The notes: generated by a model from the letters alone, not told the origin. A DNA stretch of 64,000 nucleotides from Massilia putida (GCF_001941825.1 NZ_CP019038.1:2294001-2358000), one strand, 5' to 3'. Numbered from the stretch's first letter, positions 34,067 to 44,590 are shown. Translations and numbers: made by a program.

Positions 34067-35308
34067 TCAACCGTTCAGCGCGTCGCCGAAGTCGGCCAGC
34101 AGGTCGGCCGTATCCTCGATGCCCACCGACACGCGGATCAGCGACTCCGCGATGCCCATGCTGGCGCGGCGCTCCGCGCCCATCTCGAAGAAGATCGTGT
34201 GCGCGACCGGGATCACGAGCGTGCGCGTGTCGCCCAGGTTGCTGGCCGGGATGCCGACCTTCAGCCGGTTCAGGTAATCGAAGCAGTCGATGCCCTCCTT
34301 CAGCTCGAAGCTGAACAGCGAGCCGTAGGCGCGGAACTGCTCGGACGCCAGCTTGTGCTGCGGATGCGAGGCCAGGCCCGGGTAGTAGACGGCGGCGACG
34401 CGCTCGTCCGCCTCCAGCATGCGCGCCACCGCCAGCGCGTTCGCGCACGTGCGCTCCATGCGCAGGGCCAGCGTCTCCGCGCCGACCGCGATGTGGTGCG
34501 CCGCCTCCGGCGCCAGCGATGCGCCGAAGTCGCGCAGCGCTTTCGCGCGCAACTGCGCCATGCCCTGGGCGGCCGGCGGCTGGCGGCGGAAGTTGTCGGC
34601 GATGTTCGGGTAGGCGGACCAGTCGAACACGCCGGTGTCCGTCAGCGCGCCACCCAGCGCCATGCCATGGCCGCCGATCGACTTGGTCAGCGCGTTCACG
34701 ACGAGGCCGGCACCGACGGCCTTCGGGCGGAACAGATACGGCGTCGTCATTGTGTTGTCGACGACGTACAGGATGCCGCGTGCGCGGCACAGTTCGCCGA
34801 TGCGGGCCAGGTCGGCGATCTGCGTGCGCGGATTCGCGATCGTTTCGACGAACACCATGCGCGTATTCGGCGTCAAGGCGGCTTCCACGTTGGCGACGTC
34901 GGTCGCATCGACGAACGACACTTCGGTGCCTTGCGCGGCCACCGTGTTCCACAGGCTGTTGGTATTCCCGAACAGGAACGAGGACGAGACGACGTGGTCG
35001 CCCGCGCGCAGCAGCGCCTGCGCCAGCGCGCCGATCGCGGCCATGCCGGTGGCGAAGCACAGGGTGGCGACGCCGTCTTCCATCTTGCTGATCTTGTCTT
35101 CCAGCGCGGAGACGGTCGGGTTGCCCTGGCGGCCGTAGCGGAAGCCCGGCTCCTTGCCCTGGAAGACGGAGGCCAGCTGGCGCGCGTCCGTGTAGCCGAA
35201 CGCGACCGAGGTGTGGATCGGCTTATGCAGGGAGTTGTGTTCGATCGACTTCCTGCGATCGTTGTGCAGGATGGTGGTGGTGAAGCCGTAGGATGGTTTG
35301 TCGCTCAT
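34067..35308 (-). CDS. Cys/Met-metabolism PLP enzyme (cystathionine gamma-synthase family)
   Basis: A 413-residue fold-type I PLP enzyme of the gamma-family. The Schiff-base lysine is K209 in NALTKSIGGHG and the pyridine-contacting aspartate is D184 in VVDNTMTTP. The segment YGRQGNPT (59-66) binds the cofactor phosphate from the other subunit. Candidates are O-succinyl- or O-acetylhomoserine sulfhydrylase (MetZ/MetY-like) and cystathionine gamma-synthase. Position just downstream of purF fits metZ of many beta- and gammaproteobacteria, but the NALTKSIGGHG context differs from typical MetZ, so I give no symbol. The start at 35308 (MSDKPSYGF) is chosen over one 12 codons upstream. Confidence 0.82.
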   Translation of the reverse strand: MSDKPSYGFTTTILHNDRRKSIEHNSLHKPIHTSVAFGYTDARQLASVFQGKEPGFRYGRQGNPTVSALEDKISKMEDGVATLCFATGMAAIGALAQALLRAGDHVVSSSFLFGNTNSLWNTVAAQGTEVSFVDATDVANVEAALTPNTRMVFVETIANPRTQIADLARIGELCRARGILYVVDNTMTTPYLFRPKAVGAGLVVNALTKSIGGHGMALGGALTDTGVFDWSAYPNIADNFRRQPPAAQGMAQLRAKALRDFGASLAPEAAHHIAVGAETLALRMERTCANALAVARMLEADERVAAVYYPGLASHPQHKLASEQFRAYGSLFSFELKEGIDCFDYLNRLKVGIPASNLGDTRTLVIPVAHTIFFEMGAERRASMGIAESLIRVSVGIEDTADLLADFGDALNG

Positions 35309-35324
35309 GGTGTCGAAATGAAAA

Positions 35325-35343
35325 TGGGCGCCCGCGGCGCCCA
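35325..35343 (-). terminator. Possible terminator after purF
   Basis: TGGGCGCC and GGCGCCCA form an 8-bp stem with a 3-base loop. On the minus strand ATTTTCATTT follows. It lies between purF and the PLP-enzyme gene and is close to the latter's start, so it could act as an attenuator instead. Confidence 0.45.
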
Positions 35344-35397
35344 ATTATGCAATACAGCGTGCAATACAGCGCCGGCGCGGAGCGCCGGCGTCCGGGC

Positions 35398-36921
35398 TCA
35401 TTCCGCCGCGACGGGCGGATTCAAATTCAGCTGCGTGCGCACGATATCGTCCGACGACTTGCCCGACGACTTGTGGCGCACGTTCTCGAGCTGGTCGAGA
35501 TAGGCCGGCGTGACGTCGCCCGTGATGTAGACGCCGTCGAAGCACGACGCTTCCACGTTCGTCAGGGCCGGATTCACGTCCGAGATCGACTTGCGCAGCG
35601 CGTCCAGGTCCTGGTAGACGAGGCGGTCGGCCGTGATCTCGCGGCACACTTCCTCGACGGTGCGGCCGTGGGCGATCAGCTCGTCGCGCGTCGGCATGTC
35701 GATGCCGTACACGTTCGGGTACAGCACCGGCGGCGCGGCCGACGCGAAGAAGACCTTGCGGGCGCCCGATTCGCGCGCCATCTGCACGATCTCGCGGCTG
35801 GTCGTGCCGCGCACGATGGAGTCGTCGACGAGCAGCACGTTCTTGTCCTTGAATTCGGACGCGATCGCGTTCAGTTTCTGGCGCACGGATTTCCGGCGCA
35901 TCGTCTGGCCCGGCATGATGAACGTGCGGCCGATGTAGCGGTTCTTGATGAAGCCTTCGCGGTACTCGACGCCGAGCTTCAGCGCGAGCTGGATGGCGGC
36001 CGGACGCGACGAATCCGGGATCGGCATGACGACGTCGATCTCTTCGACCGGGATCTCCTTGCGGATCTTCTCGGCCAGGTATTCGCCCATGCGCAGGCGG
36101 GTGGCGTACACGGACGCACCGTCGATCACGGAGTCGGGTCGGGCCAGGTAGACGTATTCAAAGGCGCACGGGTTCAGCGACGGATTCTCGGCGCACTGGC
36201 GCGTATGCAGCTGGCTGTCGGCGTCGACCCAGACGGCTTCGCCCGGGGCGATGTCGCGCATGAAGCGGAAGCCCAGGCCTTCCAGGGCGACCGATTCGCT
36301 GGCCAGCAGGTATTCGGGGCCGTTCTCGGTCTCGTTGATGCCGAGGCACAGCGGACGGATGCCGAACGGGTCGCGGAACGCGAGCAGGCCGTGGCCGGCG
36401 ATCTGGGCGATGACGGCATAGGCGCCGCGCACGCGGCGGTGCACCTGCGCGACGGCCTTGAACACGGCGTCCGGCGCCAGCGAGTAGCCGTCGGCGGCCT
36501 GGGCGATTTCGTGGGCCAGCACGTTCAGCAGGACTTCCGAGTCGGAGTTCGTGTTGACGTGGCGGCGGTCGTTGCGGAACAGTTCTTCCTTCAACTGTTC
36601 CTGGTTCGTGAGGTTGCCGTTGTGCGCCAGGGTGATGCCGAACGGGGCATTCACGTAGAACGGCTGCGCTTCTTCTTCGCTGGACGAGCCGGCGGTCGGA
36701 TAGCGGCAGTGGCCGATGCCGGAATTGCCTTGCAGCGAACGCATGTTGCGCGTGCGGAAAACGTCACGCACGAGGCCGTTGGCCTTGTACATCGAGAACA
36801 TGCTGCTGTGATTGGTTGCAATCCCCGCCGCATCCTGACCGCGATGCTGCAGCAGCAGCAATGCGTCATACAACAGCTGGTTGACGGGGGCTTGCGAGAC
36901 GACGCCGACGATGCCACACAT
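35398..36921 (-). CDS. purF: Amidophosphoribosyltransferase
   Basis: The 507-residue first enzyme of purine biosynthesis, making phosphoribosylamine from PRPP and glutamine. The N-terminal nucleophile is Cys2 (MCGIVGVV; Cys1 after methionine removal), followed by [15 protein letters not shown]. The PRPP loop is [17 protein letters not shown] and the flexible loop [13 protein letters not shown] is present. There are no Fe-S cysteine motifs, so it is the E. coli-like type. AGGAG lies 7 bases before the start. cvpA is directly upstream, the classic cvpA-purF pair. Confidence 0.97.
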   Translation of the reverse strand: MCGIVGVVSQAPVNQLLYDALLLLQHRGQDAAGIATNHSSMFSMYKANGLVRDVFRTRNMRSLQGNSGIGHCRYPTAGSSSEEEAQPFYVNAPFGITLAHNGNLTNQEQLKEELFRNDRRHVNTNSDSEVLLNVLAHEIAQAADGYSLAPDAVFKAVAQVHRRVRGAYAVIAQIAGHGLLAFRDPFGIRPLCLGINETENGPEYLLASESVALEGLGFRFMRDIAPGEAVWVDADSQLHTRQCAENPSLNPCAFEYVYLARPDSVIDGASVYATRLRMGEYLAEKIRKEIPVEEIDVVMPIPDSSRPAAIQLALKLGVEYREGFIKNRYIGRTFIMPGQTMRRKSVRQKLNAIASEFKDKNVLLVDDSIVRGTTSREIVQMARESGARKVFFASAAPPVLYPNVYGIDMPTRDELIAHGRTVEEVCREITADRLVYQDLDALRKSISDVNPALTNVEASCFDGVYITGDVTPAYLDQLENVRHKSSGKSSDDIVRTQLNLNPPVAAE

Positions 36922-36961
36922 GGTGTGCTCCTAAACTTGGACAGCTAAACAAAAGGGTATT

Positions 36962-37450
36962 TCAAAACTGTACGTGCTGCGCGAAGGCGGCAGGCAAGAA
37001 AGGCTTGACCGTGCGCGCTCCCGTTTCCGCCATGGGCGAAAGCAGCGCGTCTTTCCAGAAAGCCTGTTGGGGAATGGAAGTCATCCCGCACAATATGACG
37101 CCGGCCAGCACGATTACAATGCCCCGGCCCAATCCGAACAGGCCGCCGAGGCCGCGGTCGGCCAGGGACAGGCCGGAGGCCTCGATCAGGGCGCCGATCG
37201 CGAGGGCCAGGAGGCCCATCAGCACGCGCACGCCGAGGAACAATGCAATGAAGGCAACGATCAGCCGCAAGGCTTCGCCCGGAATAACGGATGGTAGCAT
37301 GGGTGCCAGCTTCGCGCCGAAGGCGTTGGCCACGATGAAGGCCGCCACCCAGCCGAGCAGCGACAGGATTTCCTTGACCAGGCCGCGCATGGTGCTGATG
37401 ACGACCGACGAGGCCAGAATGAACAACACCACGTAGTCGAAAATCGTCAC
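36962..37450 (-). CDS. cvpA: CvpA family inner-membrane protein
   Basis: A 162-residue membrane protein with four hydrophobic helices (about 5-22, 28-48, 62-85 and 105-128). In E. coli it is needed for colicin V production and its loss alters envelope stress tolerance; the biochemical role is unknown. The start FDYVVLFILASSVVISTMRG is typical of the family. It lies 40 bp upstream of purF and 14 bp downstream of the SPOR-protein gene. Confidence 0.92.
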   Translation of the reverse strand: MTIFDYVVLFILASSVVISTMRGLVKEILSLLGWVAAFIVANAFGAKLAPMLPSVIPGEALRLIVAFIALFLGVRVLMGLLALAIGALIEASGLSLADRGLGGLFGLGRGIVIVLAGVILCGMTSIPQQAFWKDALLSPMAETGARTVKPFLPAAFAQHVQF

Positions 37451-37464
37451 GGCTTTTCGCGGAA

Positions 37465-38421
37465 TCAGACCGGGGACATGGCGCCGGACATGCCCAGGCG
37501 GCCCAGTTTGGCGCGGACTTTCTCGGCGTCTTCCTTGTTCAGGGGACCGACCCGTACGCGGATCAGTTCGCCGGAAGGCGTATTCGTCTTCTGCGTGTAC
37601 GACGAGATGCCCGCTTCGCGCAGCCTGGCCTGCACTTCGGCCGCCTTTTCCTGGCTCGACAGCGCCGCCACCTGCAGCACGAAACGCTGCGATCCGGACT
37701 CGGCCTGCTTGTCCTTCTCGGCCTGTTTGCCTTCGAGGATGGCCAGCGCGCGCGCCGCGTCGTCATGGGACTTGGCGGGCTTGTCGTCCGTCTTCGGCTT
37801 GACCGGCTTGTCCTTCTCGGCCAGGCGCGGTTCCGGCTTGGGTTCCTTGTGCTCGACCTTGGGCGCTTCTTTGTGCTCCGGCTTCGGCGCGTCCTTGTGT
37901 TCCGGCCTGGCCGGCTCCGGCTTGGGTTCGGGCTTGCGCTCGACCTTCGGCTCAGGCTTGGGCTCGGGCCTCGAAGCTTCCGGCTTCACGGCGGCGACGA
38001 CCGTCTTCGGTGCGTTTGCTGCCGCCGGTGCATCGACCACCTCTTCGTCCTTGTCGACGCTGTCCACGGCGGACACGGCCTTGCCGGCGGCCGGCACGGG
38101 CAGCGGCGCGGCCTTGTCCTTGGCGGGAATCTGGATCGCGATGTCGCCGGCGAGCGGCTTGGGTTCGGAATCGAGCAGCATCGGCAGGCCGACGGCGGCG
38201 GCCAGCGCCAGCGCGATGGCGCCGACGAGCCGGCGCCGGGCCCGCTTCTTTTCGGGGAGCATGGGGTCGGCACCAGGACGGCGCGTCGCCCCGCCGCCGG
38301 CGTTGCTGGCGCGTTTGGCGCGGGCGCGCTCGCCGATCGCGGCGTCGTCGTCCTTGCTGTAGAAGCGGCCACTGTCCTCGGTGAGGCGGTCCTGCTTGCT
38401 TTTACGGGAGAACAAGCCCAT
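37465..38421 (-). CDS. SPOR-domain membrane protein (DedD-like)
   Basis: A 318-residue protein with a basic cytoplasmic N-terminus, one membrane helix (about 64-82, VGAIALALAAAVGLPMLL), a long Lys/Pro/Glu-rich periplasmic spacer (about 130-225; many EPKPE-type repeats) and a C-terminal SPOR domain (about 240-318; FVLQVAALSSQEKAAEVQARL). SPOR domains bind denuded peptidoglycan at the septum, so a cell-division role like that of DedD is likely. Position between folC and cvpA is the same as dedD in E. coli. Confidence 0.88.
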   Translation of the reverse strand: MGLFSRKSKQDRLTEDSGRFYSKDDDAAIGERARAKRASNAGGGATRRPGADPMLPEKKRARRRLVGAIALALAAAVGLPMLLDSEPKPLAGDIAIQIPAKDKAAPLPVPAAGKAVSAVDSVDKDEEVVDAPAAANAPKTVVAAVKPEASRPEPKPEPKVERKPEPKPEPARPEHKDAPKPEHKEAPKVEHKEPKPEPRLAEKDKPVKPKTDDKPAKSHDDAARALAILEGKQAEKDKQAESGSQRFVLQVAALSSQEKAAEVQARLREAGISSYTQKTNTPSGELIRVRVGPLNKEDAEKVRAKLGRLGMSGAMSPV

Positions 38422-38432
38422 GCGGTGTCACG

Positions 38433-39731
38433 TCAATGAAGAGAGGATTTACGGGCCGCCATCACGCCTGCTACCGTGTAGAACGAGCCAAAGACCACTA
38501 TTCTATCATCCTGTCCGGCGCGGCTTGTTGCATCTGCGAATGCTTCGGCCGGATTCGCGAACGTTTTGACGGAGAATTCGTCGTCTTTTGCACCCGCCGG
38601 CTTCAACGCTTCGAGCTTCGCGGCCAGCACGGCCGGATCGGCCGACCGGGGCGACGGCAGCGCCGCCACGTTCCAGTGGTCGACGTACGGTGCCATGTGT
38701 GCGATGACGGCGTCGATGTCCTTGTCCTGCATGATGCCGAGCACGGCGTACGTGAAACGGTGGAACCCCATATTGCTCAGGTTCTGGGCGAGGGTCGCGG
38801 CCGCATGCGGATTATGGGCGACGTCGAGGATCGTCGTCGGCCGGCCCGCCAGCACCTGGAAGCGCCCCGGCAGTTCGACGAGCGCGAGACCCGTGCGTAC
38901 TTCCTGCGCGCCCACCGGCAGCCTGTTCCGCAACGCTTCCAGCGCGGCCAGCGCGGCCGATGCGTTGAGCAGCTGGTTGGCACCGCGTAGCGCCGGATAC
39001 GCCAGCGAGTTGCGGCGCTGGTTGCGGCCGCCGTAGGCCCACTGCTGCTTGTCGCCCTGGTAGTTGAAGTCGCGGCCCAGCAGCCACAGATCGGCGCCGA
39101 TTTTTTCCGCGTGGTCGATCAGCGATTGCGGCGGCAGCGGATCGCTGCAGATCGCCGGCTTACCGGGACGGAAGATGCCCGCCTTCTCGAAGCCGATCGC
39201 TTCACGCGTGTCGCCGAGATAATCCTTGTGGTCGATGTCGATGCTCGTGACGATGGACACGTCCGCATCGATCACGTTCACGGCATCCAGGCGGCCGCCG
39301 AGGCCCACTTCGAGGATCGCCACGTCGACGCCGGACGTCGCCAGCAGATGCATGATGGCGAGCGTCGTGAATTCGAAATACGTCAGGTCGATGTCGCCGC
39401 GGCGCGCTTCGACCTCGTTGAACGCGGCGATGAGGGACGCGTCGCTGGCCATCTCGCCGTTGATGCGGGCGCGTTCGTTGAAGTCGAGGAAGTGCGGCTT
39501 GATGTACAGGCCGACCTTGTAGCCGCTCTGCAGCAGCATGGCTTCCAGCATGGCGCAGGTCGAGCCCTTGCCGTTGGTGCCGGCGACCATGATCACGGGG
39601 CAACTAAAGGCCAGGCCCATGCGCTCCTTGACGGTGCGTACGCGGTCCAGTCCCATATCGATATGGGTTTCGGCATGGCGCGACTCGAGCAGCGCCAGCC
39701 AGTCGGGCAAGGTGGTCGGGAGATTGGGCAT
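38433..39731 (-). CDS. folC: Bifunctional dihydrofolate/folylpolyglutamate synthase
   Basis: A 432-residue Mur-ligase-family enzyme that adds glutamate to dihydropteroate and to folates. The P-loop is VAGTNGKGST (49-58), with LYIKPHFLDFNERARING marking the folate-binding region and ILEVGLGGRLDAVN the central signature. The start at 39731 (MPNLPTTLPDW) fits the family; an upstream extension of 21 codons is unlikely. It follows accD, the common accD-folC order. Confidence 0.95.
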   Translation of the reverse strand: MPNLPTTLPDWLALLESRHAETHIDMGLDRVRTVKERMGLAFSCPVIMVAGTNGKGSTCAMLEAMLLQSGYKVGLYIKPHFLDFNERARINGEMASDASLIAAFNEVEARRGDIDLTYFEFTTLAIMHLLATSGVDVAILEVGLGGRLDAVNVIDADVSIVTSIDIDHKDYLGDTREAIGFEKAGIFRPGKPAICSDPLPPQSLIDHAEKIGADLWLLGRDFNYQGDKQQWAYGGRNQRRNSLAYPALRGANQLLNASAALAALEALRNRLPVGAQEVRTGLALVELPGRFQVLAGRPTTILDVAHNPHAAATLAQNLSNMGFHRFTYAVLGIMQDKDIDAVIAHMAPYVDHWNVAALPSPRSADPAVLAAKLEALKPAGAKDDEFSVKTFANPAEAFADATSRAGQDDRIVVFGSFYTVAGVMAARKSSLH

Positions 39732-39798
39732 GGTGGCGTCCGGAATGCACACGCGGCCGGCTGCCTGTCGGAGCAGCCGGCCGCGCGGTGACAACGTA

Positions 39799-40671
39799 TT
39801 AAGCGATGACGTCGGCCGGCTGGCTTTGCAGCAGGGCGAGCAGGCGCGCGATTTCTTCGCGCATCTTGCGGCGGTCGACGATCATGTCGACGGCGCCTTT
39901 TTGCACCAGGAACTCGGCGCGCTGGAAGCCTTCCGGCAGTTTTTCGCGCACGGTGTTCTCGATCACGCGCGGGCCCGCGAAACCGATCAGGGCTTTCGGC
40001 TCGGCGATGACGACGTCGCCCATGAAGGCGAACGAGGCCGAGACGCCGCCCGTCGTCGGGTCGGTCAGCACGCTGATGAACGGCAGTTTTTTCTCGGACA
40101 GCTTGGTCAGCATGGCGGTGGTCTTGGCCATCTGCATCAGCGACAGCAGGCCTTCCTGCATGCGCGCCCCGCCGCTGGCGGTGATGGAGATGAACGGCAC
40201 CTTCTGCTCGAGCGCCACCTGGGCGCCGCGCACGAAACGCTCGCCGAGAACGGAACCCATCGTGCCGGCCATGAATTCGAATTCGAAGCACGCGACGACG
40301 ACGGGCAGGCTCATGATCGATCCGCCCTGCACGATCAGCGAGTCGGTCTCGCCGGTGGCTTCCATCGCGTCCTTCAGGCGGTCGGGATATTTCTTGCTGT
40401 CTTTGAACTTGAGGGTATCGACCGGCAGCACGTCCTGGCCGATCTCGTAGCGGCCGCCTTCATCGAGCAGCGCGTCGAGGCGCTCGCGGGCGCGGATGCG
40501 CATGTGGTGGCTGCATTTCGGGCAGACATGCAGGTTCGACTCCAGGTCGGCGCGGTACAAAACCGATTCGCACGACGGGCACTTGACCCACAGGCCTTCG
40601 GGCATCGTCTGGCGTTTGGCGGCATCGGAGCGCTGGATCCGGGGGGGCAGCAGCTTTTCCAACCAACTCAT
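39799..40671 (-). CDS. accD: Acetyl-CoA carboxylase carboxyltransferase subunit beta
   Basis: A 290-residue subunit that, with AccA, transfers carboxyl from biotin to acetyl-CoA, the committed step of fatty-acid synthesis. The four-cysteine zinc ribbon is complete: C31, C34, C50 and C53. The crotonase-like core has [21 protein letters not shown] and [18 protein letters not shown] lies 6 bases before the ATG. It is between trpA and folC. Confidence 0.97.
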   Translation of the reverse strand: MSWLEKLLPPRIQRSDAAKRQTMPEGLWVKCPSCESVLYRADLESNLHVCPKCSHHMRIRARERLDALLDEGGRYEIGQDVLPVDTLKFKDSKKYPDRLKDAMEATGETDSLIVQGGSIMSLPVVVACFEFEFMAGTMGSVLGERFVRGAQVALEQKVPFISITASGGARMQEGLLSLMQMAKTTAMLTKLSEKKLPFISVLTDPTTGGVSASFAFMGDVVIAEPKALIGFAGPRVIENTVREKLPEGFQRAEFLVQKGAVDMIVDRRKMREEIARLLALLQSQPADVIA

Positions 40672-40788
40672 GTTCTCTCCTTTGCGGCAATTCTGGAATT
40701 GGGCGTAGTGTAGCCGTTCGCATCAGGCTTGTCGAATTCTTGCCGTAAATTACTTGCCCTTTTGATAAAGTTGCGCTAGTAGAAATAA

Positions 40789-40848
40789 GAACCGGGGTCA
40801 GAGCCCGGATTTTGGAAATTTCCCAAAATCGGGCTCTGACCCCGGTTC
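40789..40848. repeat. GGGGTCAGAGCCC palindromic repeat
   Basis: A perfect 19-bp inverted repeat GAACCGGGGTCAGAGCCCG with its complement, separated by 22 bases that contain a second small palindrome (TTTTGGAAATTTCCCAAAAT). It occupies the trpA-accD gap immediately after the trpA stop and could act as a terminator-like hairpin. Confidence 0.85.
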
Positions 40849-40856
40849 ATTTACGA

Positions 40857-41657
40857 TCAGCGGGCGTCCAACGCTTCCCGAATGCCCGCGACGAAGGCGC
40901 GCACGGCCGCCGGCCCCTGCTCCTTCGGCGTGTTTTCCAGCTCCTGGATGATGCGGCTGCCGATCACGACGGCGTCCGCCACCGCCGCCACCGACTTGGC
41001 GGTCGCAGCGTCGCGGATGCCGAAGCCGACGCCGATCGGCAGCTTGACGTGCTCGCGGATCGCGGCCACGCGCTTGGCCACGTCGGCCGTGTCGATGCCG
41101 CCCGCGCCCGTCACGCCCTTCAGCGACACGTAATAGCTGAAACCACTGCCGTGGCGCGCCACCTGTTTGATGCGCTCGACGGTCGACGTCGGGGCCAGCA
41201 GGAAGATCAGGTCGAGATCGTTGGCTTTCATTTCGGCGGCGAACGCTTCGCATTCTTCCGGCGGGTAGTCGACGACGATGGCGCCGTCGGCACCGGCCGC
41301 CTTGGCGCGGCGGACGAATTCGCTCTGGCCCATGCGCTCGATGGGGTTCGCGTAACCCATCAGCACGACCGGGGTGTGCTGGTTGGTCTTGCGGAATTCC
41401 GCGACCTGCGCGAACACGTCGGTCATGCTGACGCCGAACGTGAGGGCGCGTTCGCAGGCGCGCTGGATGACGGGCCCTTCCGCCATCGGATCGGAGAACG
41501 GGACGCCGAGTTCGAGGACGTCGGCGCCGCCTTCCACGAGCGCGTGCAGCAGCGGGACGGTCAGTTCCGGGGCCGGGTCGCCGGCGGTGATGAAGGTGAC
41601 GAGGCCGGTCTTGCCCTGTTCTTTGAGGGCGTCGAAGGTTTGTGCGATACGGGACAT
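40857..41657 (-). CDS. trpA: Tryptophan synthase alpha subunit
   Basis: A 266-residue TIM-barrel enzyme that cleaves indole-3-glycerol phosphate and channels indole to TrpB. Catalytic E49 is present in [11 protein letters not shown]. The second acid, Asp60 in E. coli (PLADGP), is glutamate here (PMAEGP, codon GAA). The phosphate-binding GVGFGIRD is intact. AAGGA precedes the ATG. It follows trpB by 42 bp in a trpF-trpB-trpA group. Confidence 0.95.
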   Translation of the reverse strand: MSRIAQTFDALKEQGKTGLVTFITAGDPAPELTVPLLHALVEGGADVLELGVPFSDPMAEGPVIQRACERALTFGVSMTDVFAQVAEFRKTNQHTPVVLMGYANPIERMGQSEFVRRAKAAGADGAIVVDYPPEECEAFAAEMKANDLDLIFLLAPTSTVERIKQVARHGSGFSYYVSLKGVTGAGGIDTADVAKRVAAIREHVKLPIGVGFGIRDAATAKSVAAVADAVVIGSRIIQELENTPKEQGPAAVRAFVAGIREALDAR

Positions 41658-41699
41658 GCTGTGATTCCTTTTGTAGGTGGTTGCAATGGGTGACAGGGC

Positions 41700-42944
41700 T
41701 CAGCCGAAGTTGAGTCCCGCCCGTTGCGCCACGGTGTGCATGTCCTTGTCGCCGCGGCCCGACAGGTTCACCAGGATGATCTGGTCGCTTGGCAGCGTCG
41801 GCGCCAGCTTGGCGGCGTAGGCGATCGCGTGCGACGATTCCAGCGCCGGGATGATGCCCTCGATGCGGCAGCAGTCGTGGAAGGCGGCCAGCGCCTCGTC
41901 GTCCGTGATCGACACGTATTGCGCGCGCTGGCTGTCCTTCAGCCACGCGTGTTCCGGACCGACGCCCGGATAATCCAGGCCGGCCGACACGGAGTGCGTC
42001 TCGATGATCTGACCATGCTCGTCCTGCAGCAGGTACGTGCGGTTGCCGTGCAGGACGCCCGGGAAACCGGCCGTCAGCGATGCCGCGTGCTTGCCGGAGT
42101 CGAGGCCCTCGCCCGCCGCCTCGACACCCACCAGCTTCACGCCCGGCTCATCGATGTACGGATAAAAGATGCCCATCGCGTTCGAGCCGCCGCCAATGCA
42201 GGCGACGACGTAGTCCGGCTGGCGGCCCGTCATCTGCGGCATCTGCACGCGGCATTCCTCGCCGATCACGGACTGGAAGTCGCGCACCATCATCGGATAC
42301 GGGTGCGGACCGGCGACCGTGCCGATGATGTAGAACGTGTTCTCGATGTTCGTGACCCAGTCGCGCATCGCCTCGTTCAGCGCGTCCTTCAAGGTCTTCG
42401 AGCCCGATTCCACCGGCACGACGGTCGCGCCCAGGAGCTTCATGCGGTAGACGTTCTGCGCCTGGCGCTTGACGTCCTCGCTGCCCATGTAAATGACGCA
42501 TTCGAGGCCGAAGCGGGCGCAGATCGTGGCCGTCGCGACGCCGTGCTGGCCGGCGCCCGTCTCGGCGATGATGCGCGGCTTGCCCATGCGTTTCGCGAGC
42601 AGCGCCTGGCCGATCACGTTGTTGATCTTGTGGGCGCCGGTGTGGTTCAGGTCTTCGCGCTTGAAGTAGATCTGCGCGCCGCCCCCCTGCTGCGACCAGC
42701 GCTTGGCGTGGTAGACGGGCGACGGACGGCCGACGAAGTGAGCCAGCTCGTAGCGGAATTCTTCGAGGAACTCGGGGTCCTGGCTGTAGCGCGCGTAGGC
42801 GTCGTTCAGCTCGGCCAGCGCGTGGCTGAGCGTCTCGGCGACGAACGAGCCGCCGTAGGGGCCGAAGTGGCCGGTGGTGTCCGGCAGCTGGTAGTCGGGG
42901 GTCTTGAACAGCGCTTGGGCGCCGTCAGCTTGATTGGCTTTCAT
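41700..42944 (-). CDS. trpB: Tryptophan synthase beta subunit
   Basis: A 414-residue PLP enzyme joining indole and serine to give tryptophan. The PLP lysine is K106 in HTGAHKINN, and the phosphate-binding glycine-rich loop is [10 protein letters not shown]. The N-terminus ([17 protein letters not shown]) is standard for TrpB1. Its first 20 bases overlap the end of trpF, so the two are translationally coupled; no strong Shine-Dalgarno of its own is seen. Confidence 0.97.
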   Translation of the reverse strand: MKANQADGAQALFKTPDYQLPDTTGHFGPYGGSFVAETLSHALAELNDAYARYSQDPEFLEEFRYELAHFVGRPSPVYHAKRWSQQGGGAQIYFKREDLNHTGAHKINNVIGQALLAKRMGKPRIIAETGAGQHGVATATICARFGLECVIYMGSEDVKRQAQNVYRMKLLGATVVPVESGSKTLKDALNEAMRDWVTNIENTFYIIGTVAGPHPYPMMVRDFQSVIGEECRVQMPQMTGRQPDYVVACIGGGSNAMGIFYPYIDEPGVKLVGVEAAGEGLDSGKHAASLTAGFPGVLHGNRTYLLQDEHGQIIETHSVSAGLDYPGVGPEHAWLKDSQRAQYVSITDDEALAAFHDCCRIEGIIPALESSHAIAYAAKLAPTLPSDQIILVNLSGRGDKDMHTVAQRAGLNFG

Positions 42945-43620
42945 GGTGTGTCAGGCTTTCAATGGTGGCATCGCCGGCCCGCACCGCGTCGACGAACGCG
43001 GCAATCTTGCGGGCATCCTTGATCCCCTTGCTCGCCTCGACACCGCTACTGATGTCGACCGCGAAGGGGCGTACTTGCGCCACCGCGCCAGTCACGTTGT
43101 GTACGCTCAAGCCACCACTCAAAACGACCCGAGGCGCGAGCTCTTTTGGAATAAGAGACCAATCGAAAACCTTTCCTGCGCCGCCGTAGGCGTCCACGTA
43201 TGTGTCGAGCAGCAGGCCCGAGAACCACGGAGACGCGGCGCGGTATTGAGCTTCCGATTCTAGCAAATCGGCGACCGTCGTGTCAGGTTTTACGCGATAC
43301 GCCCGCGTGAACGGCCGCTGCACGGCGGCGGCCAGTTGCGCGCACTGCTCGGGCGTTTCGTCGCCGTGGAATTGCAGCAGTGAGACCGGGCCTGCCGTGA
43401 CGACGGCGCTCACCTCTTCCACCGTCGCGTTGACGAACAGCGCGACGGCGTTCACGTACGGCGGCAGTGCGCGCGCCAGCTCGGCGTAGCGCGCCGCGGT
43501 GACGTAGCGCGGGCTCTTGGGATAGAACACGAAGCCGAGTGCGTCGGCGCCGGCATCGACGGCGGCGTGCAGGTCTTGTTCGCGGGTGATGCCGCAGATT
43601 TTGATTCGGGTACGTGGCAT
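42925..43620 (-). CDS. trpF: Phosphoribosylanthranilate isomerase
   Basis: A 231-residue TIM-barrel enzyme of tryptophan synthesis that performs the Amadori rearrangement of phosphoribosylanthranilate. The general-base cysteine is C9 in IKICGITR and the general-acid aspartate lies in [12 protein letters not shown]. The phosphate-binding [10 protein letters not shown] is present. The protein has a short extra tail that overlaps trpB. Upstream of it is a repeat-rich gap after truA. Confidence 0.96.
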   Translation of the reverse strand: MPRTRIKICGITREQDLHAAVDAGADALGFVFYPKSPRYVTAARYAELARALPPYVNAVALFVNATVEEVSAVVTAGPVSLLQFHGDETPEQCAQLAAAVQRPFTRAYRVKPDTTVADLLESEAQYRAASPWFSGLLLDTYVDAYGGAGKVFDWSLIPKELAPRVVLSGGLSVHNVTGAVAQVRPFAVDISSGVEASKGIKDARKIAAFVDAVRAGDATIESLTHHESQSS

Positions 43621-43625
43621 ATCGA

Positions 43626-43667
43626 GGGGTCAGAGCCCGGTGTCGCTTCTCCAAGGGCTCTGACCCC
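43626..43667. repeat. GGGGTCAGAGCCC palindromic repeat
   Basis: GGGGTCAGAGCCC (43626-43638) is inverted at 43655-43667, with a 16-base loop. It lies just upstream of the trpF start codon on the minus strand. Confidence 0.8.
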
Positions 43668-43734
43668 GGAGTTGCCAGCCGTTGCTCAGCCGGTTATTGG
43701 GTTTCGGGTTGTTGGGGCTGAGCGGCTAGGAACC

Positions 43735-43808
43735 GGGGTCAGAGCCCCTAAAAAGGCAACACCGGGCTCTGACCCTCTGCTTCCTAAAAAGGCAACACCG
43801 GGCTCTGA
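43735..43808. repeat. Compound GGGGTCAGAGCCC repeat running into truA
   Basis: GGGGTCAGAGCCC (43735-43747) is inverted at 43764-43775. A 26-bp stretch, CCTAAAAAGGCAACACCGGG plus CTCTGA, occurs twice (43747 and 43783; period 36). The second copy covers the last codons and stop of truA, so the repeat codes for the end of that protein. Confidence 0.8.
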
Positions 43809-44590
43809 ACCCTTTGCTCCTGCGGCAAGCCCCACTTCGGATCGTAGTCGATTGTAGCAAGGTACAGCCCATCCGGCATGAAGGTCGGCGCGGCGGCGTC
43901 GCGCGAGCGCGCGTCCAGCACCTCGGCCATCCAGCCCGGCTCGTTGCGCCCCGTGCCCACGTAGATCAGCGAACCGACGATGTTGCGCACCATATGATGC
44001 AGGAACGCCGAGGCCCGCACCGTGAACACGATGACGTCGCCCGTGCGCTGGATGCCGACTTCATGCATCTGCTTCACGGGCGAATTCGCCTGGCAGCCGG
44101 ACGCGCGGAAGCTGGAAAAGTCGTGCGTGCCGATCAGGTGCGCGGCCGCTTCGCGCATGCGCTCGACGTCGAGCGGACGAAACACCCAGCCGGCGCGTCC
44201 CGCCAGCAGCGCGGACGGGTTGGCGTGGTTGTACAGCACGTAGTGATAGGTGCGCGAGCGGGCCGAGAAGCGCGCATGAAAATCCTGGCCCTCGGCATCG
44301 GGCGCGACCACGTGGGCCCAGCGCACCACGATCGACTCGGGCAGGAAGGCGTTCGTGCCGCGGACCCATGATTGCGGCGCGCGTTCGAGGTCCGTGTCGA
44401 AATGGACGACCTGCTCGATGGCGTGCACGCCGGCGTCGGTGCGGCCGGCGCACGTCGTCGCGAGCGGCGTGCAGGCGAATTTTTCGAGCGCGATTTCCAG
44501 CTGATCCTGGACCGTGTCGCGCGATGGTTGTTTCTGATACCCGTTCCAGGCGGTGCCCACGTACTGGACACCCAAAGCGATGCGTGTCAA
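43784..44590 (-). CDS. truA: tRNA pseudouridine(38-40) synthase
   Basis: A 268-residue enzyme that isomerises uridines 38-40 in the tRNA anticodon arm. The catalytic aspartate is D52 in [11 protein letters not shown], and [19 protein letters not shown] and [11 protein letters not shown] are family motifs. The start is TTG at 44590, preceded by AAGG, with no ATG available that keeps the conserved N-terminus. The last residues (about VQSPVLPF) are encoded by a dispersed repeat. It is 11 bp downstream of fimV. Confidence 0.94.
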   Translation of the reverse strand: MTRIALGVQYVGTAWNGYQKQPSRDTVQDQLEIALEKFACTPLATTCAGRTDAGVHAIEQVVHFDTDLERAPQSWVRGTNAFLPESIVVRWAHVVAPDAEGQDFHARFSARSRTYHYVLYNHANPSALLAGRAGWVFRPLDVERMREAAAHLIGTHDFSSFRASGCQANSPVKQMHEVGIQRTGDVIVFTVRASAFLHHMVRNIVGSLIYVGTGRNEPGWMAEVLDARSRDAAAPTFMPDGLYLATIDYDPKWGLPQEQRVQSPVLPF

